Below, piece by piece: positions 1 to 5,282 of a stretch of DNA of 5,282 nt (its first letter is position 1; the number at the start of each line of letters is the position of its first letter). The stretch comes from an uncultured Lachnospiraceae bacterium. GTDB lineage: Bacteria > Bacillota > Clostridia > Lachnospirales > Lachnospiraceae. The notes beneath the pieces are model-generated. The model did no database searches, had not been told where the DNA came from, and saw nothing but the letters and a program-made list of their open reading frames with translations. Position numbers and translations under genes: made by a program. Location: contig CAMKMR010000144.1 in assembly GCA_946413945.1 (NCBI GenBank), positions 1-5,282 on the forward strand, written 5' to 3'.

Positions 1-37
1 TTAAGGTTATCCCTAAGGTTCTTATATCAGCATTTTT

Positions 38-133
38 TTAACTTGTTACTGTCATGAGGCATTCACTGTCTATCTTTAATATTTCCTTTTCACAATATGC
101 AATCTTTTCTCTTAAATATTCATTCTCTTTTTT
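38..133 (-). other. -1 frame continuation of the small coiled-coil gene after an A-AAA-AAG slippery heptamer
   Basis: The zero frame reads TTA AAA AAG at 135-127, so it contains A-AAA-AAG (133-127) in exactly the phase used for -1 slippage in dnaX and many IS3-family elements. Slipping back one base gives ENEYLREKIAYCEKEILKID (127-68), then SECLMTVTS and a TAA at 40-38. The fused product has 92 residues. Heptad a/d positions across the junction are I, L, then N, L, I, C, I, I without any break in register, an Asn-containing zipper pattern. I found no strong upstream Shine-Dalgarno stimulator or downstream stem-loop like those of dnaX. The alternative is loss of one A from an ancestral A7 run, by mutation or sequencing error. 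Confidence 0.55.
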
Positions 134-315
134 AATTCTTCTATTTTTTTATAGATCTTTCCTATGATCCTATCATAGAATGAACTGATATCAGCGTTTT
201 TCTTTTTTTCTTCGACAGTATTTATCCTGATCCTTAAAATAACTATTTCCTTTTCATTGATAGAAATCTCATCCATCGCTTTCTTAATGACTCTTTGATA
301 ATATGCCTTACTCAA
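112..315 (-). CDS. Small helical (coiled-coil) protein, unknown function, TTG start
   Basis: The zero-frame product has 67 residues, is rich in Lys, Glu and Ile, and is predicted by eye to be nearly all helix. I recognise no family. The first half (MSKAYYQRVIKKAMDEIS, then EKEIVILRIRIN) has a faint resemblance to a sigma-factor-like helix but lacks a helix-turn-helix I could defend. From about residue 50 a heptad pattern starts (I51, I54, I57, L61) and runs into the stop codon without a natural end. The same heptad continues in the -1 frame (see the frameshift entry), so the functional protein may have 92 residues. It lies after the operon terminator and is probably expressed by read-through or from a promoter I cannot see. 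Start choice rests on the AGAGGG site upstream. Confidence 0.55.
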   Translation of the reverse strand: MSKAYYQRVIKKAMDEISINEKEIVILRIRINTVEEKKKNADISSFYDRIIGKIYKKIEELKKRMNI

Positions 316-321
316 TTTATT

Positions 322-327
322 CCCTCT
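322..327 (-). promoter_or_regulatory. Ribosome-binding site deciding the TTG start of the small coiled-coil protein
   Basis: AGAGGG lies 6 bases before the TTG at 315. The next in-frame start, ATG at codon 14, has no such site, so TTG is preferred. It sits only about 25 bases past the terminator T-run, leaving little room for a separate promoter. I see no convincing -35/-10 pair there. Confidence 0.65.
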
Positions 328-352
328 TTCAATATAAAAAAGCTAAACAAAT

Positions 353-389
353 AAAAAAGGTCGCAACAAACTAAAAATTCATTGCGACC
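353..389 (-). terminator. Intrinsic terminator of the adhesin-sortase operon
   Basis: On the minus strand GGTCGCAA (389-382) pairs perfectly with TTGCGACC (366-359) around a 15-base loop, and six Ts follow directly (358-353). The stem is 8 bp with five G-C pairs. No comparable T-run follows on the plus strand, so it acts on minus-strand transcription. It lies about 173 bases beyond the sortase stop and about 37 bases before the next gene. Confidence 0.85.
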
Positions 390-395
390 GGACAA

Positions 396-497
396 TCATA
401 ACTCGTTAAAACTAACTCTACGTCTTAGACTCCTAGTTTTGCGCCCATATATTTCTATATGTTTGCCTTTTTTGAAAATTTCTATTTTTTTGCTCAT
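396..497 (-). CDS. Possible 33-residue basic peptide or gene remnant
   Basis: An ATG-started frame of 33 codons between the sortase and the terminator encodes MSKKIEIFKKGKHIEIYG and ends in a basic segment (RKTRSLRRRVSFNEL). The frame stays open upstream to 542, just after a TGA, and its composition there (GVLSEVADLV) still looks protein-like, but no start codon is available. The only candidate ribosome-binding site, GAGG, is 14 bases from the ATG, which is too far to be convincing. It could be a small gene transcribed with the sortase, the worn end of an older gene, or chance. I do not recognise it. Confidence 0.25.
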   Translation of the reverse strand: MSKKIEIFKKGKHIEIYGRKTRSLRRRVSFNEL

Positions 498-562
498 AAC
501 TAAATCAGCTACCTCTGATAATACTCCCTTATCACGAATTATTCAAGTTGTATACAAGCTCA

Positions 563-1372
563 TTATTTTTTTATGGCAATTATTACAAATCTCCCATCTG
601 TTTCATGGTAAGAACATGTAGATAAAGTTAACAATTTGTCCCCATACTTAGGATCCAACTCGCTTTTTATCAAAGATTTCTCTTTGCAGCTCTTGATATA
701 AGCTTTATATTCATATTCATTTTCAGCTTCTGTAAATTTATAATATACAAAACCATCATAATCCTTACTGTGAATACGATCATAGAATACAAAGGCCACT
801 TCATATCGGGCTTCCTCTTTTAAGCTGGAGAATACTATGATCTTATGTTCATTATAGTAATTCTCATCTTCATAGTTACTTAAATCTCCAAACATACTAC
901 CATCACTCATTCTGTGACCATATATTATCAGATTATCCGTTGGAAGCCATATATCTGAACCTGCACTTAAGAATAAAGTCCCGGATATACTATAATCTCC
1001 ATAAAAATCTCTTCTTAGATAATAGCTTTCCTCATTTTTTCTTTGTACTACAGGATAGTCAACCTTTGTTCCCTCTATACTTAGCCAGCCTACAAAATCA
1101 GGATTTTGTCTGATCAATTCCCTATATTTTTCTTCCTGACTTTTTATCTTTTTTTCTCTTTCTCCTATATCCTGTCCTGTCGTAACTTGCTTATCCCCTT
1201 TAGAATCTTCATCATCAGCTGTCTTTTTTTTGTCATTTATTATCATATTTTTTAAATCTCTTACACTTTCCTGCTCTTTTTTCATCTTCCAAGAGATCAT
1301 AAAAAAATATATCAAAGAAAGGCTCATACCGATAAGTAAAGAAATGACTATCCGCTTTTTATCAATCTTCAT
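563..1372 (-). CDS. Class B sortase
   Basis: A membrane-anchored cysteine transpeptidase of 269 residues, expected to cut the adhesin at its SPKTG signal and join it to the peptidoglycan cross-bridge. An N-terminal hydrophobic helix (residues about 8-27) is followed by a charged linker (30-80) that is probably helical, and then the catalytic domain. The domain opens with ELIRQNPDFVGWLSIEGTKVDYPVV, written here as ELIRQNPDFVGW (85-96) then LSIEGTKVDYPVV (97-109), which is typical of the class B family. Catalytic residues are visible: H153 in IIYGHRM, C253 in TLSTC and R261 in DGRFV. The length is normal and the stop is followed at once by a second stop (TAA TGA). The start overlaps the preceding gene by 11 bases. 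Its nearness to a single candidate substrate suggests a dedicated pair. A pilus-polymerising role is less likely because I see no clear pilin motif, but some class B enzymes do polymerise. Confidence 0.95.
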   Translation of the reverse strand: MKIDKKRIVISLLIGMSLSLIYFFMISWKMKKEQESVRDLKNMIINDKKKTADDEDSKGDKQVTTGQDIGEREKKIKSQEEKYRELIRQNPDFVGWLSIEGTKVDYPVVQRKNEESYYLRRDFYGDYSISGTLFLSAGSDIWLPTDNLIIYGHRMSDGSMFGDLSNYEDENYYNEHKIIVFSSLKEEARYEVAFVFYDRIHSKDYDGFVYYKFTEAENEYEYKAYIKSCKEKSLIKSELDPKYGDKLLTLSTCSYHETDGRFVIIAIKK

Positions 1373-2204
1373 ACTTTATCTCTCCGCAGCTGCATACATA
1401 ATGATCGATCAGCTCTTCTTCATGGGCTTCTCTATCTACGACATAGTATTCTGTTACTTCTTTATCATGATGAATGATCTCTTTTAGCTGGTCTGATTCC
1501 TTTGCATAATAGTTCATATCTGATCCATGAGATAATCTGTGTAAAAAAGCTTCCTCTGTATTTGCTCCGCCATAATTTTCTGTAAGATCCAGCTCACAGA
1601 TGCTGCAATACTCATGCCATTCATAAATATACTCATCCCATTCCTCTGTAACATCAGTGACCCAGTGTCCTTGTTCAGCCACAATAACCCTTCTTGTTAC
1701 TGGAACAAAACAGTGAACATGGGCAGTTGTTTCTTCTCCTGTCTCAATTTTTTCCTTAGCTCGCGGATCAAAATCTTCTGCCTCCTTTTTTTCTTTTCCT
1801 TTGTTTACTTCTATTTCTTTGCTTACAGTTAGCTCATCATTTACCCCACTATTACTATCCTTAATTGCCTCACTGTTATTATTTACACCACTGTTACTAT
1901 TTTTAATTGCCTCACTGTTATTATTTTTATTTGCTTTACCACTCCTGTCTTTTTTTTTGGGTGCATTTTTTTCATTTTGCTTATTCAGTGACACACCTTT
2001 TGCAATGAGAATTACGGCCCTGCCCTGCCTGTCTTTAATTTCTCTAACATCCTTCTCATCCTCTATTGTTTTATCATCATCAGTCTTATATTTTGTGCTT
2101 GCAGACGAAGGGCAATTTCTGCCCTTCGTCTCAAGGATAATTCCAAAAGCAAATAAGAAAAACAATAATATAATAAGCAGGTAAGCTATTTTCTTATTCT
2201 TCAT
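1362..2204 (-). CDS. Membrane-tethered Cys/His-rich protein of the adhesin-sortase operon, function unknown
   Basis: A 280-residue protein that I cannot name. Residues 6-24 are a strongly hydrophobic N-terminal segment after a Lys-rich start, so it is probably an uncleaved membrane anchor; C31 has no proper lipobox, so a lipoprotein is unlikely. Residues about 40-155 are charged and Asn/Ser/Lys-rich, with a 14-residue tandem repeat (NNSEAIK[N/D]SNSGVN), and look like an extended linker. Residues about 160-280 are a compact Cys/His/aromatic region: HVHC at 162-165, GHW at 179-181, WHEYCSIC at 196-203, H222 and H226, and HYVCSCG at 268-274. C200-x2-C203-x18-H222-x3-H226 resembles a C2H2 zinc site, and the final CSCG may belong to a second half-motif; metal binding is inferred. 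From memory, similar Cys/His-rich proteins occur in Clostridia near sortase-anchored proteins. It begins 9 bases after the adhesin and overlaps the sortase start by 11 bases, which suggests a role in export, folding or anchoring of the adhesin. A 12-bp inverted repeat lies inside codons 25-34. Confidence 0.85.
   Translation of the reverse strand: MKNKKIAYLLIILLFFLFAFGIILETKGRNCPSSASTKYKTDDDKTIEDEKDVREIKDRQGRAVILIAKGVSLNKQNEKNAPKKKDRSGKANKNNNSEAIKNSNSGVNNNSEAIKDSNSGVNDELTVSKEIEVNKGKEKKEAEDFDPRAKEKIETGEETTAHVHCFVPVTRRVIVAEQGHWVTDVTEEWDEYIYEWHEYCSICELDLTENYGGANTEEAFLHRLSHGSDMNYYAKESDQLKEIIHHDKEVTEYYVVDREAHEEELIDHYVCSCGEIKYED
1379..1385 (-). promoter_or_regulatory. Ribosome-binding site for the class B sortase
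   Basis: GGAGAGA on the minus strand lies 6 bases before the ATG at 1372, well placed, and within the 3' end of the upstream gene. It supports this start and translation coupled to the preceding gene. Confidence 0.75.
1840..1923. repeat. 42-bp tandem duplication in the linker of the 280-residue gene
   Basis: Two adjacent 42-base copies (1840-1881 and 1882-1923) match at 38 of 42 positions. They encode NNSEAIKNSNSGVN and NNSEAIKDSNSGVN. The unit is a multiple of three, so copy-number change would alter only linker length. Confidence 0.85.
2103..2131. repeat. Perfect 12-bp inverted repeat (hairpin) inside the 280-residue gene
   Basis: AGACGAAGGGCA (2103-2114) and TGCCCTTCGTCT (2120-2131) are exact inverse complements separated by a 5-base loop. 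It is one of the most GC-rich spots in the window. It lies within codons just after the membrane segment, about 83 bases beyond the adhesin stop. No T-run follows on the minus strand, so it does not look like an ordinary intrinsic terminator. Confidence 0.85.
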
Positions 2205-2213
2205 TATTATTTA

Positions 2214-5200
2214 TCATCCCTCATCATCTTTCCTTTTCTTTCTATAAAAGAAATAAGTTCCAAAACTACCCGAAACAAATATTGCTAAACCTGAGTAGAT
2301 AAAGAAGTCATCTCCTGTCTTAGGGCTCTCAGGGGGAACTGTTCTTAAACTTTGTTCCTTACTGTTTATATCCTTATGATAAGCGATCAGCTTTTTATTT
2401 GATATTTCTCCTTTTGTATCTCTTTTTATTTCATATAATTCTTCATAAATGATCAGATTTTTTGCTGCGCTGCTTTCTTCTTGTTCTATACTAAAGTCAA
2501 CATTTTCGAAGCCTTCCCCAGCTTTAGCCACAAAGGAAGTCTGTCCCCTTACTATAATTTCATTATTTATCGTCCTGTTAGAATCATCGCTATCATAACT
2601 CATAAGAACACCTTCAATCAGATATTCCTGGCCATCTTCTAAGTTTTTAAAGAATACCCTGTCACAAGCCTGCGCCTTATAACCTTCTATTTCCTTATCT
2701 CCATCTTTTTTATCACTGGCATAGGTACTGATATAAGGAATATGAATAGTCTGTTCTTTCGAGTCAATATCCTCATGACTTGCAATTTCAGTATCATTTA
2801 AATAGATATGTTCATAGAATACCAGACTTTCGCCTTCTAAGCCCCTGGTATCTATCTCAAATGGTACCAGTATTTCCCCTTCTGTCTCTTTCGGAGTAAA
2901 AACAATCTCACTTTGTATCCTATTTTTATCTTTATCAAAGATCTCGCATCCCTTTCCTTTAATTACGGGATATCCAACAATCTTATATTCCTGCCCTGCC
3001 AAAAGATTTTTATATTCTACCCTGTCATAAATCTTTACATTTTCATCAGCAAGGACTACTTTTCCTTCTGTTTCCATCTCATATGCATTTGTAGAACATG
3101 CCGGAATATAAACCGTCTGTTCAATGCATTCTATACTTTTGTGCTCACAAATGATCTTATCCTTATAAATTAATTCTTCAAAACATATTATCTCATGGCC
3201 TTCGTATAAGCTGGAATCAAAAGTAAATATCATTTCCTGCTCCAACTTATCACCTGCTATAAACTTAAGTTCACTCTCGATCAGCTTATCATCATTTGTA
3301 AGCTCTGTATTTAAAGTCTTATCAAAGAGATAACCATGAAGCAGGTATTCCTCTCCTTCTATAAGACCTTCTAAACTGACTGTATCACAGACCTTGGTTT
3401 TTCCTAATTCCAGCTGTTTCGTCTGACTTTTAAGTCCCAATGCTTTTGTTCCTATTTTAGGAACATACAGACTTTGATCCTTATCATTTAGATCAAGATG
3501 CAGCTTAACATCCACTCCCTTATAAAAAAGTGCCTCTGTAAATACGATCCTTCTTCCTTGCAGGATACTGCTGTCTACATAAACCGAAACTTCTTTTGTC
3601 TCATGGCTTCCGTTAGCTGTAAATTCTATTTCACAGCTTATTTCTTCCCCTTTTTTATCCAGAACCTTTTTACCTGCTTCTTTTCCATCTGAATAGACAA
3701 GCTCAGCTATCAGCTTATATTCATTTCCTGCCTTAAGACCTGTAAGTTCAATAGTATCCCTTACTTCCTCTTTATCACTCACTCCGCTTTGCTGACTTTC
3801 TGTGAAAGGATCGCTGGCTTTTGTCTTTATATCAGGACAATAAAGAGTTTGATCAATATCATTTATATCTTCATGGCATATTGGAAATGTTATTCTGCCG
3901 GCCTTTTCTTCTGTCCGAGTGTCATCATATTGCCTTGCAAGAGAATCATCTTCTGGTATCTCATCTCCTAAATATAACTTTTCAAAGATCACAACTCTCT
4001 TACCTGAAAGATTACTTGCATCAATGCCTTTAAATGTTACTGTGACCTCTCCATCCTTTTCATATTTAGAAGATTCATATTCTGGATCAGTTGTAAAACT
4101 TACCTTACTTTGTATCAGCTTACCGTCCTCATCCTTTAATTCACTTACATTTCCTTCCTCATCTACTGTCATAAGCCAGCCTGATACTGTATAACATTCC
4201 CCGGCCTTTAGATTTTTATAATAAATCTGGTCTATTATTTCCTGATCTTTTTTTGCAGCAAGAACATTGCCTTTAACTTGTGCCGTTTTAGCCCTTGTTT
4301 TCATCAAAGCAGAACTAACATTTACGATTTTATCTTCCTTAACATTTTGATCTTTTATTATATAATTCTTTTTTTCTTCTACTGTAAAAACTATCGGATC
4401 TTCTAACTGCTTTCCTTTGTTTGCTTCGCAACTTTCTTCTGTTAATGTATATGTCCCAGTATATAAAGCTCCATACGCTTCATCTTTTTCTATCTTTTTT
4501 CCTGCATTATCCATTTCAAACCATAGTAATGAGTTTTTCGATGAAAAAGAACCATTTTCATCAGTCAGGATTTCATGACTCTCACCAGTGTCATTGCACT
4601 TTATAGTAAATCTGACTTTATCCATAGGATTTCCGTCTTCGTCACATTTTGTAAATGAGAAGTCTCCTCTTATAGGTGATTCCTGAACCTTAATCTCTTC
4701 CTTATAGTTCTTTTCGCCTTTCCATAACAGGCCTCTTTGATCATTTCTAACTATCAGCTTCTTTTGCTTAAATTCATCATTCCCAATATAAAAACAGGAA
4801 TTATCAAGTTCATATCCCTTTGGCGCCTTTATTTCCTCTATACTTAGCACCCCTAATGGCAGGATAGGTTTACTTCCATTTATCCGGTAAAAAGGATCTC
4901 CTGATACAAAACATTCTTCCCCAAGAAATGCAGTATAGTATCCAGCCAGATTAACAGTCTTTAACCTCCATGTTCTATCCGGCTTATACTTAATAAGTTC
5001 CTCTTCTGTATAATCCCTTGTGTTATCTATTCCATAGAACTTAACTTCAAATACAGCTCCCGAAAGATCAGCCTTTCCCTCAGTAACTGATTCTCCTGTA
5101 AGCTTATCCATCTTATAAATAAGCAGATTAGTCGGATCATATATTATCTCCTCTGTAGATACTACTGTAGGATATCGGCTTGGCTCAGCTTTTTCATTAG

Positions 5201-5282
5201 CCAGATGGCTTCCCACTACATCTGCCTGATATACTTTACTATCCAGTTTACAATTCTTACTCGCATTAGTTTCCTTGATAGA
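2214..5282 (-). CDS. VaFE-repeat, SpaA-domain surface adhesin with SPKTG sorting signal (5' partial)
   Basis: This is a large cell-wall-anchored surface protein, probably a stalk-like adhesin. The frame is open to the window edge. The GTG at 5216 is an internal Val, because coding continues upstream without a stop, so the true start is outside. Counting the first in-window codon as residue 1 gives 1022 residues. Residues about 52-182 form a SpaA/Cna-B-like domain (KMDKLTG near K57, EIKAPKGY near E150). Residues about 206-315 form a second (FTKCDEDGNPM near K212, TLTEES at E282). Such domains normally form internal Lys-Asn isopeptide bonds. Five VaFE/T-Q ester domains follow (329-977), then SPKTG (986-990), a hydrophobic helix (about 993-1013) and a RKKRK tail. 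In relatives the missing N-terminus often carries a signal peptide and a thioester domain; that is expectation only. It is first in an operon with the 280-residue protein and the class B sortase. The protein contains about 16 cysteines, more than I expect for this class. Confidence 0.9.
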   Translation of the reverse strand, partial: SIKETNASKNCKLDSKVYQADVVGSHLANEKAEPSRYPTVVSTEEIIYDPTNLLIYKMDKLTGESVTEGKADLSGAVFEVKFYGIDNTRDYTEEELIKYKPDRTWRLKTVNLAGYYTAFLGEECFVSGDPFYRINGSKPILPLGVLSIEEIKAPKGYELDNSCFYIGNDEFKQKKLIVRNDQRGLLWKGEKNYKEEIKVQESPIRGDFSFTKCDEDGNPMDKVRFTIKCNDTGESHEILTDENGSFSSKNSLLWFEMDNAGKKIEKDEAYGALYTGTYTLTEESCEANKGKQLEDPIVFTVEEKKNYIIKDQNVKEDKIVNVSSALMKTRAKTAQVKGNVLAAKKDQEIIDQIYYKNLKAGECYTVSGWLMTVDEEGNVSELKDEDGKLIQSKVSFTTDPEYESSKYEKDGEVTVTFKGIDASNLSGKRVVIFEKLYLGDEIPEDDSLARQYDDTRTEEKAGRITFPICHEDINDIDQTLYCPDIKTKASDPFTESQQSGVSDKEEVRDTIELTGLKAGNEYKLIAELVYSDGKEAGKKVLDKKGEEISCEIEFTANGSHETKEVSVYVDSSILQGRRIVFTEALFYKGVDVKLHLDLNDKDQSLYVPKIGTKALGLKSQTKQLELGKTKVCDTVSLEGLIEGEEYLLHGYLFDKTLNTELTNDDKLIESELKFIAGDKLEQEMIFTFDSSLYEGHEIICFEELIYKDKIICEHKSIECIEQTVYIPACSTNAYEMETEGKVVLADENVKIYDRVEYKNLLAGQEYKIVGYPVIKGKGCEIFDKDKNRIQSEIVFTPKETEGEILVPFEIDTRGLEGESLVFYEHIYLNDTEIASHEDIDSKEQTIHIPYISTYASDKKDGDKEIEGYKAQACDRVFFKNLEDGQEYLIEGVLMSYDSDDSNRTINNEIIVRGQTSFVAKAGEGFENVDFSIEQEESSAAKNLIIYEELYEIKRDTKGEISNKKLIAYHKDINSKEQSLRTVPPESPKTGDDFFIYSGLAIFVSGSFGTYFFYRKKRKDDEG
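2217..2222 (-). promoter_or_regulatory. Ribosome-binding site for the 280-residue protein
   Basis: GAGGGA lies 12 bases before the ATG at 2204, inside the last codons of the adhesin gene. The spacing is longer than ideal. With only 9 bases between the adhesin stop and this ATG, translation may depend partly on ribosomes finishing the adhesin. Confidence 0.55.
2313..2327 (-). other. SPKTG cell-wall sorting motif
   Basis: The codons read S-P-K-T-G, followed by DD, about 20 hydrophobic residues and RKKRKDDEG, which is the standard layout of a sortase substrate. The first position is Ser rather than the Leu of LPXTG. An (S/P)PXTG signal is the published preference of the class B sortase of Clostridioides difficile, and here the class B sortase lies two genes downstream. 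Cleavage is expected between Thr and Gly. Confidence 0.9.
2352..4298 (-). repeat. Five tandem VaFE / Thr-Gln ester-bond domains in the adhesin
   Basis: Five diverged repeats of about 110-150 residues each begin with T-x-A and end with a H-x7-Q block. Numbering from the first in-window codon, the conserved sets Thr/Asp/Glu/His/Gln are 329/351/434/470/478, 487/509/583/595/603, 612/633/702/714/722, 731/753/824/836/844 and 853/874/947/969/977. The His-to-Gln spacing is exactly 8 in all five, and Thr-to-Asp is 21 or 22. Known T-Q ester domains of clostridial adhesins join a Thr side chain to a Gln side chain with help from nearby Asp, Glu and His, giving a protease- and force-resistant stalk. All five copies keep the complete set, so all are inferred to be able to cross-link. 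The third copy is most divergent around its Gln: the usual H-x-D-I reads HKSI. The first is longest, with an inserted acidic loop (about residues 438-462). Confidence 0.85.

Noticed and set aside
1..20. Direct repeat TAAGGTT (2-8 and 14-20), with a minus-strand TAGGGATAAC similar to part of the I-SceI site and to a conserved 23S rRNA segment
   Set aside because: A 7-base repeat and a 10-base match are too short in AT-rich DNA, and no rRNA or intron sequence surrounds them.
38..315. IS3-family orfA/orfB arrangement, because of the A-AAA-AAG heptamer
   Set aside because: There is no helix-turn-helix OrfA signature, no DDE integrase domain and no terminal inverted repeats, and the shifted frame ends after 29 residues.
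316..352. Possible -10 box (TATATT) upstream of the TTG-started gene
   Set aside because: It lies too close to the ribosome-binding site and has no -35 hexamer at a proper distance; the match is expected in such AT-rich sequence.
382..621. Plus-strand reading frame of 79 codons
   Set aside because: It runs antisense across the sortase end and the terminator stem, has a Leu/Ile-rich composition typical of the reverse of Lys-rich coding sequence, and has no ribosome-binding site.
2103..2131. Intrinsic terminator after the adhesin gene
   Set aside because: The stem is strong, but the minus-strand sequence after it is GCAAGC without a T-run, and it lies inside the next coding sequence.
1801..2184. 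Plus-strand frame of 127 codons, Leu/Ser/Phe-rich and looking like a membrane protein
   Set aside because: It is the mirror of the Lys/Asn/Glu-rich linker of the 280-residue protein. The apparent hydrophobicity comes from reading complementary A-rich codons.
5214..5216. GTG as the start of the large adhesin
   Set aside because: The frame continues upstream with sensible codons (ending VYQADV) to the window edge, and there is no ribosome-binding site before the GTG, so it is an internal Val.

Overview
The window is AT-rich, and every gene I can support lies on the minus strand. The base composition, the cell-wall sorting signal and the protein families point to a low-GC Gram-positive anaerobe of the Clostridia, probably a gut Lachnospiraceae-like species. 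That assignment is inferred from family resemblance and was not searched.

Reading in the direction of transcription (high to low coordinates), the window opens inside a very large surface adhesin (5282 to 2214; its N-terminus lies beyond the edge). It has two SpaA/Cna-B-like domains, five tandem VaFE / Thr-Gln ester-bond domains, and an SPKTG sorting signal followed by a membrane helix and a basic tail. Nine bases later comes a 280-residue membrane-tethered protein of unknown function (2204 to 1362), with a low-complexity linker and a Cys/His-rich C-terminal region. Its 3' end overlaps the start of a class B sortase (1372 to 563). The three genes look like one co-transcribed unit: a substrate, an uncharacterised accessory protein, and the transpeptidase that probably anchors the substrate to peptidoglycan. 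Any promoter would lie outside the window. A clear intrinsic terminator (353-389) ends the unit, and a doubtful 33-codon reading frame lies between sortase and terminator.

Past the terminator is a small helical protein with a TTG start and a good ribosome-binding site (315 to 112). Its coiled-coil pattern does not stop at its stop codon. It continues in perfect heptad register in the -1 frame to position 38, and the junction is an A-AAA-AAG heptamer, the known -1 slippery sequence. This is either a programmed frameshift giving a 92-residue leucine-zipper-like protein or a one-base loss in a homopolymer.

Other structure: a perfect 12-bp inverted repeat inside the start of the 280-residue gene, and a 42-bp tandem duplication in the same gene. 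I saw no RNA genes, insertion sequences, CRISPR arrays or origins.
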